Shown here: positions 9,353 through 18,041 of the stretch, piece after piece
Numbering within the stretch: position 1 is the first letter of the stretch
How the letters are laid out: every line of letters starts with the position of its first letter
Assembly (NCBI RefSeq): GCF_031846525.1
Contig: NZ_JAVRHM010000011.1
Location: 1 to 64,000 of the forward strand
Origin: Autumnicola patrickiae
GTDB taxonomy: Bacteria > Bacteroidota > Bacteroidia > Flavobacteriales > Flavobacteriaceae
Reading direction: 5' to 3'
DNA: 64,000 nucleotides
The notes under the pieces: model-generated
Told to the model about the DNA's origin: nothing
Databases searched by the model: none
Seen by the model: the letters and a program-made list of their open reading frames with translations, nothing else
Translations under genes and position numbers: made by a program

Positions 9353-9877
9353 TTATTCAAGAATATAAGCTGGATCTTCAACATTTTCATTAAGATACTC
9401 GTAAACGGCATCAGGATTTACATTATCAAAGTTCGTTTCTACTACATAATTTCCTTCATACAAAAAATTGGTAATTTCTGATGGTGACATATCTGTATAA
9501 CCAGCATCTATATATTTTTCTATTGCAGAAAGCTCTACATTATCCCAGGTTGATTCGGGTGAAGAATCAAGAAAAATGGTGCTGAAAATCGCAATAACAA
9601 TTGCGGCCACTGCTGAGGCATAATATAAATTTCTCTTGCTAAATAGAGGGATTACTTTGGTTTCCTTCTCTTCTTTTAAAGGTAATTCTACTTCAAAATT
9701 CTCAAAATAATCTTCCGGAACTTTAAATCCGCTATTACTTACTTTTTTTAAATATGAATCATCTACAATTTTAACAGAATTTACACCATTCATTACACGA
9801 TCGGTGAGATCTGCAAAATAGTTATCGGGAACTTTAAATCCCGAATCCAGGTTATATGGTAGCTTATTCTTTTTCAT
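9353..9877 (-). CDS. Single-pass membrane protein of an ECF sigma operon, candidate anti-sigma factor
   Basis: 174 residues with one central membrane segment (LYYASAVAAIVIAIFSTIFL, about 85-104), a cytoplasmic N-terminal half and an acidic outer half. The cytoplasmic half contains a short internal repeat, SGFKVPDNYF (about 12-21) and SGFKVPEDYF (about 49-58). It is encoded 32 bases after the sigma factor gene and 7 bases before the secreted protein gene. An anti-sigma role fits the order and topology but the protein has no zinc-finger ZAS motif, so it is not a classical anti-sigma domain. Confidence 0.7.
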   Translation of the reverse strand: MKKNKLPYNLDSGFKVPDNYFADLTDRVMNGVNSVKIVDDSYLKKVSNSGFKVPEDYFENFEVELPLKEEKETKVIPLFSKRNLYYASAVAAIVIAIFSTIFLDSSPESTWDNVELSAIEKYIDAGYTDMSPSEITNFLYEGNYVVETNFDNVNPDAVYEYLNENVEDPAYILE

Positions 9878-9909
9878 TTGGTTGTTTGACTACATTTTTG
9901 TCAAAAGGT

Positions 9910-10455
9910 TTAATGTGTTTTTAAATATTCTTCAATTTTTCTAACGGCAATGTGATAGCTGGCTTTTAAAGCGCCTTCGCTGGTTTCGAGAATTTCGGAA
10001 ATTTCCCTGTACTTCAAATCCTGAAAATATTTCATATTAAAAACCTGTTGCTGTTTAGCGGGCAGGCTATTAATTGCATTTTGTAGTTTAAGCTGAATTT
10101 CGGTTCCTTCAAAATAGACATCACTTTCAAGATTGCCTATTATCTGATCCTGCAGTTCTTGTGATGAAATATGGTTTTTTCGTGCTTGTTTGTTTAAAAA
10201 GGTAATAGCTTCGTTAGTAGCTATTCTATACATCCAGGAAAACAGCTGACTTTCTCCCTTAAAGTTACCAATATTTTTGAATATTTTAATAAAGGTGTTC
10301 TGCAGAATATCATCGGTATCGTCGTGATTCTTGACAATATTCCGGATATGCCAGTATAATCGTTCTTTATAATGAGATACGAGTTCACTAAAAGCTTCCT
10401 GTGCGGTAGCTTTATCCTTCAGGCGTTCTATGAATTCCCTTTCAGATGGTTCCAA
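9910..10455 (-). CDS. ECF-type RNA polymerase sigma factor
   Basis: 181 residues with the two expected sigma domains. Region 2 (about 20-95) has FSELVSHYKERLYWHIRNIV, DDILQNTFIKIFKNI and the -10 recognition helix around FSWMYRIATNEAITFL. Region 4 (about 125-180) has LPAKQQQVFNMKYFQDLKYREISEILETSEGALKASYH, a helix-turn-helix for the -35 element. It probably reads envelope-stress promoters. A GTATAAC ... CGTCAAA pair upstream looks like an ECF promoter, which suggests the operon activates itself. It is the first gene of a three-gene minus-strand operon. Confidence 0.92.
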   Translation of the reverse strand: MEPSEREFIERLKDKATAQEAFSELVSHYKERLYWHIRNIVKNHDDTDDILQNTFIKIFKNIGNFKGESQLFSWMYRIATNEAITFLNKQARKNHISSQELQDQIIGNLESDVYFEGTEIQLKLQNAINSLPAKQQQVFNMKYFQDLKYREISEILETSEGALKASYHIAVRKIEEYLKTH

Positions 10456-10497
10456 TCTGCTTCAAATTTGCTGAAATTTAGATACTGAAGATTATTA

Positions 10498-10526
10498 TTT
10501 GACGTAAAGGTATTGAAAAAGTTATA
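10498..10526 (-). promoter_or_regulatory. Candidate ECF promoter of the sigma factor operon
   Basis: On the minus strand TATAAC (10526-10521) is followed after 16 bases by CGTCAAA (10504-10498), about 43 bases before the sigma gene ATG. The same TRTAAC-N15/16-CGTC arrangement precedes the second ECF sigma gene of this window at 41907-41935. Confidence 0.5.
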
Positions 10527-10630
10527 CCCGGAAACCATGGTTGATTTGAAATTTTTTGTAGGAAAAATAAACCAGAAATAAGTGGATATATCGTTAAAAG
10601 ACATTTTTTTCTGTTTAAAGACATATTTTT

Positions 10631-10661
10631 CTTGGTTTTGTGAAATTATGTTTTATCTTTA
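10631..10661 (+). promoter_or_regulatory. Candidate promoter of an orphan transcript
   Basis: CTTG at 10631-10634, 19 bases, then TATCTTTA at 10654-10661. The spacing is identical to that of the rpmE2, rpmH and mtaB promoters in this window, and the -7 box differs from TAnnTTTG by one base. No protein gene follows on this strand. Confidence 0.45.
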
Positions 10662-10667
10662 CTTCAG

Positions 10668-10789
10668 TGAATTAAAAGAAAGTCTTTTTTTGCCCCAAAT
10701 AAATCAGACTTAAACAAAGTTATTTTCATTTGCCCCAAGATGGAAATAACCTTTAAAAATGGACGAACCTACTTCGTCCATTTTTCATT
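10668..10789 (+). ncRNA. Candidate small RNA with a stem-loop and terminator
   Basis: A roughly 120-base transcript can be drawn from the upstream promoter to a strong terminator hairpin. It contains an 11 bp stem, GTTATTTTCAT (10719-10729) with ATGGAAATAAC (10740-10750), whose loop displays TTGCCCCAAG. The octamer TGCCCCAA occurs once unpaired at 10691-10698 and again in this loop at 10731-10738. No convincing open frame is present. I do not recognise the family, and the transcript limits are inferred. Confidence 0.45.
10755..10785 (+). terminator. Strong hairpin ending the candidate small RNA
   Basis: AAAAATGGACGAA (10755-10767), loop CCTAC, TTCGTCCATTTTT (10773-10785): a perfect 13 bp stem whose outer A:T pairs supply the T-run on both strands, so it may act bidirectionally. 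Confidence 0.7.
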
Positions 10790-11120
10790 TAAATACATTT
10801 GGAAAAAAATGGAATTTCACATATATGGGATTTTTTATGATGTACTGGATCAAATTTAATACTCCCCTATACGAATGCTAAACTTTAAATCTGTGGGGGA
10901 ATTCTTAGATTTTAAGACAGGCCTGTAAAAGGCAATTTTCTATCTATTTCGCTTATATGGAATTGCTACTTCCAGTGCGAAGATGGATAAGGTTCACAAA
11001 AATCAATATCCTACTCCTGGTTCAAATTTTATAAAAATTGCGGCCAGATTTAAAAATTCAATAAGTCAGGATAAGACGATGCCTTTATATTGGCAAATAT
11101 CGACTGCCAGTATAAAGTAT
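10790..11120. other. Gene-free stretch with two degenerate motif copies
   Basis: I find no gene. TAAAAGGCAATTTTCTATCT at 10926-10945 and a looser ATTGGCAAATATCGACTGCC near 11088-11107 are degenerate copies of the dispersed motif. The stretch lies downstream of the ABC exporter gene and has no evident terminator for it. Confidence 0.4.
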
Positions 11121-12950
11121 TTAGTCAAAAGACTGCATTTCTACGAGCTTGTGGTAATTACCACGTTTTGCCAAAAGTTCTTCGTGACGGCCCTGCTCTA
11201 CAATTTGTCCTTTTTGCATCACCACAATCCTGTCTGCATTCTGGATAGTAGATAAACGGTGGGCTATAACAATGGAGGTACGATTCTTCATCATGTTCTC
11301 GAGCGCCTTTTGTACGAGTTTTTCACTCTCTGTATCAAGTGCCGAAGTAGCCTCATCAAGAATCATTATCGGCGGATTTTTAAGTACAGCACGGGCAATG
11401 GATAAACGTTGTTTTTGCCCTCCACTTAATTTGTTACCGCTGTCGCCAATATTTGTCTCAAGTTGAAGTGGTAAATCTTTTACAAATTCCCATGCGTTTG
11501 CCACTTTAAGCGCATCGATAATTTCCTCATCTGTAGCATTTTCTTTTCCAAGGGAGATATTATTTTTTATAGTGTCATTAAACAGGATGGAATCCTGGGT
11601 TACGAGTCCCATTAATGCTCTTAAAGAGGATTTGGTAATTTCCCGGATATCTTTACCATCAATAAAAATAGCACCTTCATTTACATCATAAAATCGGGTA
11701 ATAAGATTGGCAATGGTAGATTTTCCACTACCGGATTGTCCCACTAAAGCTACCGTTTCACCAATTTTAACTTCCAAAGAAAAATCTTTCAGTACTTTTT
11801 CTCTTTCGTATTGAAAAGAAATATTTTTTATAAGGATATCAGAATCAAAAGATGTCTTTTCTACAGCGCCAGGTTTATCTTTTAGATTTGATTCAGTTTC
11901 AATAATTTCCATAATACGTTCAGCACTGGCATTTCCTTTCTGGATGCTATAGGTAGCTTTGGAAATTGCTTTTGCAGGAGTTAAAATATTGTAGGTGAGT
12001 ACAAGAAATCCAATAAATACTGATGCTTCCATTGAACCTTCTATGAGCACCATATTTCCTCCAAACCAAAGTATCACGGTAATAACAACTACTCCCAGAA
12101 ACTCACTTAAGGGGGAAGCCAGATCCTGCCTGTGCAACAAGGAGTTTAAAATCTTATTTAACCTGTTTGTACTATCGGTAAATTTCTTCCTAAACCTATT
12201 TTCAGCATTAAAGCCTTTAATGATTTTAAGACTGGAAAGTGTCTCCTCTACCATGGATAGAAAATTTGCATTTTCCTGTTGCGCGCTCGTAGATTTTGCC
12301 TTAAGTTTTTTACCTATAGAAGAGATTAAAAGCCCAGACAGAGGTAGAAACACGAATACAAAGAGTGTTAATTTAGGACTTATTGCAATCATTGCAGTAA
12401 GGGTGAAAAGGAGTGTAAGAGGTTCTTTAACAAACATTTCCAGCATGCTTAAAAAAGAAGATTGGATTTCCTGTACATCACTGGTAATACGTGATATAAA
12501 ATCCCCTTTTCGCTTTTCGGAAAAAAAGGAAATTGGAAGTTCTACAATTTTGGAATAAATTTTATTCCTGATATCCCGCAGCATCCCATTCCTGAGATTT
12601 GCAATGAAATACATGGCGAGATAGTTAAAAAAGTTCTTGAGCAGGAATAGCACAATTACAGCTACACAAATAGAGATTAAGGCTGAAATTTGTCCGTGTT
12701 CTTCAACCCTCTGGTTTAAAAAATAATTGGCATAATCTCCAACAAAATCCTTTAATCCGCTAAAACTACGATCCCATTCCGGTTCTGATAAAACAGGTTC
12801 TTCTTCCTGAAAAAGCACCTGAAGCATAGGAATAAAAGCCAGGAAAGAAAGGGTGCTGAAAAGTGCGTAAAAAATATTAGAAATGATATTCAGTATCGCA
12901 AAACGCTTGTAAGGCCTTGCGAACTGAAGTATCTTTTTAAAATAACTCAT
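11121..12950 (-). CDS. ABC transporter, fused permease and ATPase, MsbA-like exporter
   Basis: 609 residues. The N-terminal half (about 1-330) has six membrane segments of the type-1 exporter fold, e.g. FAILNIISNIFYALFSTLSFL and ISALISICVAVIVLFLL. The C-terminal nucleotide-binding domain (about 365-600) has Walker A GQSGSGKST, signature LSGGQKQRLS, Walker B IMILDEATSALD and the H-loop IVIAHRLST. It should work as a homodimer in the inner membrane. Lipid A-core or another lipid is the usual cargo of MsbA, but the substrate here is not defined. It lies 12 bases after the phosphohexomutase gene on the same strand, so it is probably co-transcribed with it. Confidence 0.92.
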   Translation of the reverse strand: MSYFKKILQFARPYKRFAILNIISNIFYALFSTLSFLAFIPMLQVLFQEEEPVLSEPEWDRSFSGLKDFVGDYANYFLNQRVEEHGQISALISICVAVIVLFLLKNFFNYLAMYFIANLRNGMLRDIRNKIYSKIVELPISFFSEKRKGDFISRITSDVQEIQSSFLSMLEMFVKEPLTLLFTLTAMIAISPKLTLFVFVFLPLSGLLISSIGKKLKAKSTSAQQENANFLSMVEETLSSLKIIKGFNAENRFRKKFTDSTNRLNKILNSLLHRQDLASPLSEFLGVVVITVILWFGGNMVLIEGSMEASVFIGFLVLTYNILTPAKAISKATYSIQKGNASAERIMEIIETESNLKDKPGAVEKTSFDSDILIKNISFQYEREKVLKDFSLEVKIGETVALVGQSGSGKSTIANLITRFYDVNEGAIFIDGKDIREITKSSLRALMGLVTQDSILFNDTIKNNISLGKENATDEEIIDALKVANAWEFVKDLPLQLETNIGDSGNKLSGGQKQRLSIARAVLKNPPIMILDEATSALDTESEKLVQKALENMMKNRTSIVIAHRLSTIQNADRIVVMQKGQIVEQGRHEELLAKRGNYHKLVEMQSFD

Positions 12951-12962
12951 AAGCGGGTAGGG

Positions 12963-14693
12963 CTAGCCTATTTGAAGTTCTTTCTTTATTCTGGAAACCT
13001 TCTCTGCTAATTCCTGATTTACATTTTGGTGGTTTTCTATGCTGTCCAGATCAGCATTCACGCTGATGTAAAATTTAATTTTTGGTTCTGTACCGCTTGG
13101 TCTTGCTGCAATTTTAGTCCCACCTTCGGTATAATAGATAAGAACGTTAGATTTTGGAATATCAATTTTTTCCTCTGTATGGTCCTGAAGGTTTTTTGCA
13201 GTAGAAGATTGGTAATCTTCTATTAAAACCACCTTTTCCCCATCTATTTCCTGCCACGGATTCTCACGAAGATCTATCAACATCTGCTTAATTTCCTGCT
13301 CACCTTCAATGCCTTTCTTCACCAGGGATATCAATTCTTCGCGATAAAGACCATGTTCAGTATAAAGCTCAAGTAGTTTTTTATAAAAAGAACTGCCTTC
13401 CTCTTTCATTTTAGCAGCAATTTCGCAGGCCAAAAGGGTAGCGGTAACAGCATCTTTATCTCTTACGAAATCTCCTACCATATAACCAAAACTTTCTTCA
13501 CCACCTCCAACAAAATCGAGCTCAGGATGGTCGTTTATCAATTTTGCAATCCATTTAAAGCCGGTAAGAACTTCGTGATATTGAACATTATAAGATTCCA
13601 CAACATTTTTAAGCATGGGAGTGGAAACTATAGTGGAGGCAACAAACTCATTGCCTTTCAGTTTATCCTGCTTTTTCCATTGCTCCAGCAGGAACCAGGT
13701 CATGACCAGCATGGTGTGGTTTCCGTTTAGCAGAATCATTTCGCCATTAAGGTCGGGAACTGCAATTCCAAGCCTGTCACCGTCGGGATCTGTACCAATA
13801 ACAATATCGGCATTTTTCTCTTTCGCAAGATCCAGTGCAATTTTAAGAGCTTCGGGTTCTTCAGGGTTTGGAGATTTTACTGTAGGGAAATTTCCGTCCG
13901 GTTCTTTTTGTTCCTGGACAATGGTTACATCTGAATAACCTGCTTTTTCAAGCACGCCGGGAACAAGTGTAATCGATGTTCCGTGTAAAGAAGTAAAAAT
14001 AATTCCGAGGTTTTCTTTTGCTGAAGCTGAAGTATCAAAACTGCCATTTTTAACAGATGCTTCAGAAAAAGCATTGTCAACGTCAGTATCTATTTTATGG
14101 ATTAACTCCTCTTTGGAGTCAAAATTAACTTCGCTGTATTCCAGGCTGTTAATAACATCTACTACCTGCTTGTCCTGTGGTGGCACTAACTGTCCGCCGT
14201 CCTGCCAGTAAACTTTATATCCATTGTATTCCGGCGGATTGTGGCTCGCCGTTAAAACTATTCCGCAGTGACAATCGAGATGCTTTACTGCGAAAGAAAG
14301 TTCGGGGGTAGGTCTAAGATCTGAAAATAAATAAACTTCAACTCCATTGGCAGAGAAAACATCTGCAACTATTTTTGCCAGTTCTTTACTGTTATTCCGG
14401 CAGTCATATGCAATGGCAGCCTTTGTTTGTTCCCCTGGGAATTCTTTTTTTAGGAAATCGGCAAGTCCCTGTGTATTTTTTCCGAGGGTGTATTTATTGA
14501 TTCTATTTGTCCCAACACCCATAATACCACGCATCCCGCCTGTACCAAATTCAAGGTTTTTATAAAAACTTTCTTCCAGTTCCTTAGGATTGTTTTCCAT
14601 AAGGTTTTGGATTTCGTTTTTTGTTTCCTTATCAAAAACATCAGTAAGCCAGGCTTCAGCTCTGGAGCGTATTTCAGGTTTTATTTGTGACAT
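12963..14693 (-). CDS. Phosphoglucomutase/phosphomannomutase
   Basis: A 576-residue alpha-D-phosphohexomutase that interconverts hexose 1- and 6-phosphates. All four family loops are visible: the phosphoserine loop TASHNPPEYNGYKVYW (about 145-160), the Mg-binding loop DPDGDRLG (about 305), the sugar-binding loop GGEESFGY (about 405) and the C-terminal phosphate-binding loop RPSGTEPKIKFY (about 535). Its length and the SHNPPEYNG variant match the glucose-type (PGM2-like) branch. It supplies glucose 1-phosphate for nucleotide sugars, consistent with the glycosyltransferase encoded just upstream. Confidence 0.93.
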   Translation of the reverse strand: MSQIKPEIRSRAEAWLTDVFDKETKNEIQNLMENNPKELEESFYKNLEFGTGGMRGIMGVGTNRINKYTLGKNTQGLADFLKKEFPGEQTKAAIAYDCRNNSKELAKIVADVFSANGVEVYLFSDLRPTPELSFAVKHLDCHCGIVLTASHNPPEYNGYKVYWQDGGQLVPPQDKQVVDVINSLEYSEVNFDSKEELIHKIDTDVDNAFSEASVKNGSFDTSASAKENLGIIFTSLHGTSITLVPGVLEKAGYSDVTIVQEQKEPDGNFPTVKSPNPEEPEALKIALDLAKEKNADIVIGTDPDGDRLGIAVPDLNGEMILLNGNHTMLVMTWFLLEQWKKQDKLKGNEFVASTIVSTPMLKNVVESYNVQYHEVLTGFKWIAKLINDHPELDFVGGGEESFGYMVGDFVRDKDAVTATLLACEIAAKMKEEGSSFYKKLLELYTEHGLYREELISLVKKGIEGEQEIKQMLIDLRENPWQEIDGEKVVLIEDYQSSTAKNLQDHTEEKIDIPKSNVLIYYTEGGTKIAARPSGTEPKIKFYISVNADLDSIENHQNVNQELAEKVSRIKKELQIG

Positions 14694-14742
14694 ATCTTAA
14701 ATTTTTCTTTAACAAAAATAGGAATTCTATTCCGGAAATAAT

Positions 14743-15702
14743 CTAAAAATTTCCTGTGGTTTTGTTAATTAAATAGCGTTCTTTCTCCCTTTTTGACCGC
14801 AGAATGAGCTCTCCCAGGAATCCTGCAAGAAAGAGCTGGCTTCCTATTACCATTACCGTAAGTGCAATATAAAACCATGGATTTGAAGTAACCAAAACGT
14901 TGGGCAGGCCGTGATATAATTTGTAAAGCTTAGAAATTCCAATCCATCCCGCAGAGATAAAACCAACAAGGAACATAAGAACTCCCAGTGCGCCAAACAG
15001 GTGCATAGGACGCCTGCCAAACTTGGACAGGAACCATATGCTTATTAGATCCAGAAAACCGTTGATAAAGCGTTCTACTCCAAATTTTGTTTTCCCATAC
15101 TTTCTTGCCTGGTGTTGCACTTCTTTTTCTGTAATCCTCACAAAACCGGAATTTTTAGCAAGAACCGGAATGTAGCGATGCATTTCACCGTAAACATCAA
15201 TATTTTTAATTACCGCTTTTCTATAAGCTTTTAATCCGCAATTAAAATCATGAAGCTTTACGCCAGATGTTTTTCTGGCTGCGGCATTAAATAATTTTGA
15301 AGGTAAATTTTTTGAAAGTACATTATCATAACGCTTCTTTTTCCAGCCCGAAACCAGATCAAATTTTTCTTCTTTTACCATTCTGTAAAGCTCAGGTATC
15401 TCTTCTGGATTATCCTGAAGATCTGCATCCATGGTAATCACGACTTCACCCTGCGCTTTAAGAAAACCGGCATGCAGCGCCTGTGATTTTCCGTAATTTC
15501 GGTTAAATTTTATTCCTTTTACTCTGTCGTCCTCTTTAGAAATTGCTTCTATTGCTTCCCAGGAATTATCTGTACTACCGTCATCAATAAAAATAATTTC
15601 GTAAGAAAAAGAATTGGATCGCAGCACTTTTGCGATCCAATTGTATAATTCGATTATTGATTGTTCTTCATTTAGAAGAGGTATGACGATAGATAATTGC
15701 AT
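14743..15702 (-). CDS. Family 2 glycosyltransferase with C-terminal membrane segments (GtrB/DPM1-like)
   Basis: 319 residues. The N-terminal GT-A domain (about 1-220) starts SIVIPLLNEEQSI and contains the nucleotide-sugar Asp in EIIFIDDGSTDNSW and the metal-binding DADLQDNPEEI. Two membrane helices follow (LFGALGVLMFLVGFISAGWI, about 232-252, and WFYIALTVMVIGSQLFLAGFLGELIL, about 272-298). This architecture is typical of enzymes that load a sugar onto polyprenyl phosphate at the inner membrane. The gene starts 3 bases after the stop of the DUF4199 gene upstream, so the two are translated together. Confidence 0.9.
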   Translation of the reverse strand: MQLSIVIPLLNEEQSIIELYNWIAKVLRSNSFSYEIIFIDDGSTDNSWEAIEAISKEDDRVKGIKFNRNYGKSQALHAGFLKAQGEVVITMDADLQDNPEEIPELYRMVKEEKFDLVSGWKKKRYDNVLSKNLPSKLFNAAARKTSGVKLHDFNCGLKAYRKAVIKNIDVYGEMHRYIPVLAKNSGFVRITEKEVQHQARKYGKTKFGVERFINGFLDLISIWFLSKFGRRPMHLFGALGVLMFLVGFISAGWIGISKLYKLYHGLPNVLVTSNPWFYIALTVMVIGSQLFLAGFLGELILRSKREKERYLINKTTGNF

Positions 15703-15705
15703 AAA

Positions 15706-16236
15706 TTATGCTCTGGGATCTTTTTCTCTAAAAACTAAGGCTACCAACAAAGATAGTATTGCGTATAAAACTATGGTAAAAGCGAAGCCCATAAAAACAT
15801 TTTGAAAAGAAAAGGGATTAACATTTGCCTGGCTGGCTATAGCTTCATCTATTTGTGAAGGCGGTGCACCAAAACGTTCCATCATTTCCCTGCTCGCTTC
15901 AAGGCTCATTTCCTGGACATAAGCTGACGCTTCCGGATCAATAACATTAAAAAGAATAGCGGTAAAAATTATAGAAATAAAAGAGCCAAGGATAACCGGA
16001 AGGAAGAAGGCAGAAAAAGCACTTTTAAAAGAGAAAAAAGGATCAGGATCCAGACTTTTAGCTTTTTTTACGGCCATAATACCTAATACCAGTACTACAA
16101 TAAAATTAATTACCGTAATGTACCATTTAGTGAAAAGTTCCAGGTTCAATACGTAAATTAGAACAGTAATTAGAATCGATGCCAAACCAAGGTATAAACC
16201 ATAAGGCAAAATAACAGCTTGTACAGATTTTTTCAT
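15706..16236 (-). CDS. DUF4199 membrane protein
   Basis: 176 residues with four predicted membrane segments: PYGLYLGLASILITVLIYVL, WYITVINFIVVLVLGIMAV, FFLPVILGSFISIIFTAILF and MGFAFTIVLYAILSLLVALVF. A loop of about 55 residues separates segments three and four. The topology and the sequence style match DUF4199, a Bacteroidota family of unknown function. It sits at the head of the minus-strand run with the glycosyltransferase, 3 bases away. Confidence 0.8.
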   Translation of the reverse strand: MKKSVQAVILPYGLYLGLASILITVLIYVLNLELFTKWYITVINFIVVLVLGIMAVKKAKSLDPDPFFSFKSAFSAFFLPVILGSFISIIFTAILFNVIDPEASAYVQEMSLEASREMMERFGAPPSQIDEAIASQANVNPFSFQNVFMGFAFTIVLYAILSLLVALVFREKDPRA

Positions 16237-16327
16237 AATTTTGAATGATTAGTGATTGCGCTGCATTAGTAAGCAAATATAGTAAAACGTTACAGACAGA
16301 TTTTTTTTTAAAAGTTTTACTGGAATG

Positions 16328-16358
16328 CTTGTTTTTATAATCAATTTACTTAAATTTG
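16328..16358 (+). promoter_or_regulatory. rpmE2 promoter
   Basis: CTTG (16328-16331), 19 bases, TAAATTTG (16351-16358): an exact match to the Bacteroidota -7 consensus at the canonical distance. Transcription would start near 16365, about 20 bases before the ATG. Confidence 0.7.
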
Positions 16359-16385
16359 CACCTCGAAAATTAAAAGAATAAAGCG

Positions 16386-16637
16386 ATGAAGCAGGGAATC
16401 CATCCGGAAAATTATAGATTAGTAGCATTTAAAGATATGTCTAACGAAGACGTTTTTCTTACAAAATCTACAGCAAATACAAAAGAAACAATTGAAGTTG
16501 ACGGAACTGAATATCCTTTGGTGAAGTTGGAGATTTCAAGAACTTCTCATCCTTATTATACTGGTAAATCTAAACTGGTTGATAGTGCAGGTAGAATTGA
16601 TAAATTCAAGAACAAATATTCTAAATTCAAGAAATAA
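16386..16637 (+). CDS. rpmE2: 50S ribosomal protein L31, type B
   Basis: 83 residues beginning MKQGIHPENYRLVAFKDMSN, with the conserved ISRTSHPYYTGKSKLVDSAGR segment. It lacks the CxxC zinc ligands of type A L31, which defines the zinc-independent type B. It has its own promoter and terminator. No type A copy is visible in the window. Confidence 0.95.
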   Translation: MKQGIHPENYRLVAFKDMSNEDVFLTKSTANTKETIEVDGTEYPLVKLEISRTSHPYYTGKSKLVDSAGRIDKFKNKYSKFKK

Positions 16638-16661
16638 TTTCCTGAATTTTATAAGCTATAT

Positions 16662-16690
16662 AAGGCTGTCTTTTTAGGCAGCCTTTTTTG
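16662..16690 (+). terminator. rpmE2 terminator
   Basis: AAGGCTG ... CAGCCTT 7 bp stem with a 10-base loop, followed by TTTT, 25 bases after the rpmE2 stop. Confidence 0.75.
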
Positions 16691-16739
16691 TTTGTTGTCA
16701 TTAGCCTAAATTGTAGTCATTAGCTTAAAATTTTATCTA

Positions 16740-16760
16740 TTGCCGATAATTGGCATTTTG
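16740..16760 (-). repeat. Isolated copy of the dispersed motif
   Basis: The minus strand reads CAAAATGCCAATTATCGGCA, 38 bases before the next ATG. Just upstream, the phrase TTGTNGTCATTAGCYTAAA is repeated twice in tandem (about 16693-16729). Confidence 0.55.
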
Positions 16761-16797
16761 CGCATTACTCTTAAATTTGGTCTTTTAAACTTTTAAA

Positions 16798-17970
16798 ATG
16801 AATTATATTTTATTCGACGGTTCCTATAGAAATCAACTCTTGCCATTTACTTTCACTAAGCCTGTTGCAGATTTACGGATAGGCATCCTCACAATCCGTG
16901 AAAAGTGGGAAATGGTTCTGGAAACTACTACTACAACAGTTACTGAAGATTATTTAGCTGAAAAGTGGCCGCTGGTAGAAATGGAAGAGAACATCATGAT
17001 AAATGCAGCTTTTTTGCCTACTTCACAACTACTGGAGCAGGTAAAGAACCTTCAGGCGAATCAGGCTATATTCTATGAGGAAGAAGTTGTGGCTTTTCAT
17101 GTAACTGAAGATCAGGAAGTCGATTTTGAAGATTATGAACGTCAGGAACTTTCAGGTGAAGCATTGTTTATAGCTAATACATGGGACATTTTTTCGAAAA
17201 ATGCTCAAGCTATAAATGAAGATTTTGAATTGCTTACACAGGATAGAACTTCTGCTCCAATTCCTTCTTCCAACCATGTAATGAATCCCGGGAACGTTTT
17301 TATTGAAGAAGGCGCTTCAGTAGAATTTTGTTCCCTTAATGCTTCTTCGGGGCCTATTTTTATTGGAAAAGATGCACAGGTGATGGAAGGAAGTTTGCTG
17401 CGCGGACCTATAGCAATTGCCGAAAATGCTACTATTAAAATGGGAGCTAAAATTTATGGAGGAACTACGATAGGGCCAAATTGTAAAGCGGGAGGAGAGA
17501 TTAACAACGCTGTACTAATGCAGAATTCCAATAAAGGACACGACGGATTTTTAGGAAATTCTGTTTTGGGGGAATGGTGTAATTTAGGTGCCGACACGAA
17601 TACCTCCAATCTCAAAAATAATTATGCTGAAGTCCGCCTCTGGAATTACGAGGAAGAGGGCTTTGCCCGTACAGGCTTGCAATTTTGCGGTTTAATGATG
17701 GGTGACCACAGTAAATGCGGAATCAACACCATGTTTAATACCGGAACAGTAGTGGGAGTTAGCGCTAATATATTTGGCGCAGGATTTCCGCGGAATTTCG
17801 TACCAAGTTTTAGCTGGGGAGGAAGCGCAGGTACAACCACCTATAAAACTCAAAAAGCTTTTGAAGTAGCTGAAATTGTTATGCAACGAAGAAATGTTGA
17901 GTTCACTGAAGAGGACAAAGCAATTCTTGAGCATGTTTTTGAGGAAAGCAAAAAATGGAGAAGGGATTAA
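16798..17970 (+). CDS. GlmU-family protein (putative sugar nucleotidyl/acyl transferase)
   Basis: 390 residues. The N-terminal part (about 1-160) begins MNYILFDGSYRNQLLPFTFTKPVADLRIGILTIREKW, the start typical of the GlmU-like N-terminal domain of Bacteroidota. From about 165 to 350 comes a left-handed beta-helix of hexapeptide repeats (IFIGKDAQV, GPIAIAENATIKMGAKIYGG, IGPNCKAGG). The usual pyrophosphorylase signature is not obvious, so true nucleotidyl transfer is uncertain; a sugar-nucleotide acyl or uridyl step in envelope synthesis is likely. The last codon overlaps a 16-base tandem repeat. Confidence 0.8.
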   Translation: MNYILFDGSYRNQLLPFTFTKPVADLRIGILTIREKWEMVLETTTTTVTEDYLAEKWPLVEMEENIMINAAFLPTSQLLEQVKNLQANQAIFYEEEVVAFHVTEDQEVDFEDYERQELSGEALFIANTWDIFSKNAQAINEDFELLTQDRTSAPIPSSNHVMNPGNVFIEEGASVEFCSLNASSGPIFIGKDAQVMEGSLLRGPIAIAENATIKMGAKIYGGTTIGPNCKAGGEINNAVLMQNSNKGHDGFLGNSVLGEWCNLGADTNTSNLKNNYAEVRLWNYEEEGFARTGLQFCGLMMGDHSKCGINTMFNTGTVVGVSANIFGAGFPRNFVPSFSWGGSAGTTTYKTQKAFEVAEIVMQRRNVEFTEEDKAILEHVFEESKKWRRD

Positions 17971-18016
17971 TTTGAAAATGTGCTAATTTGAAGATGTGTT
18001 AATTGGAAAATGGAGT
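17969..18016. repeat. 16-base tandem repeat, three copies
   Basis: AATTTGAAAATGTGCT (17969), AATTTGAAGATGTGTT (17985) and AATTGGAAAATGGAGT (18001) follow one another without gaps. The array starts inside the stop codon of the preceding gene. Confidence 0.75.
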
Positions 18017-18041
18017 TTCTGGTGAGCTGAAAGTTTTAAAG

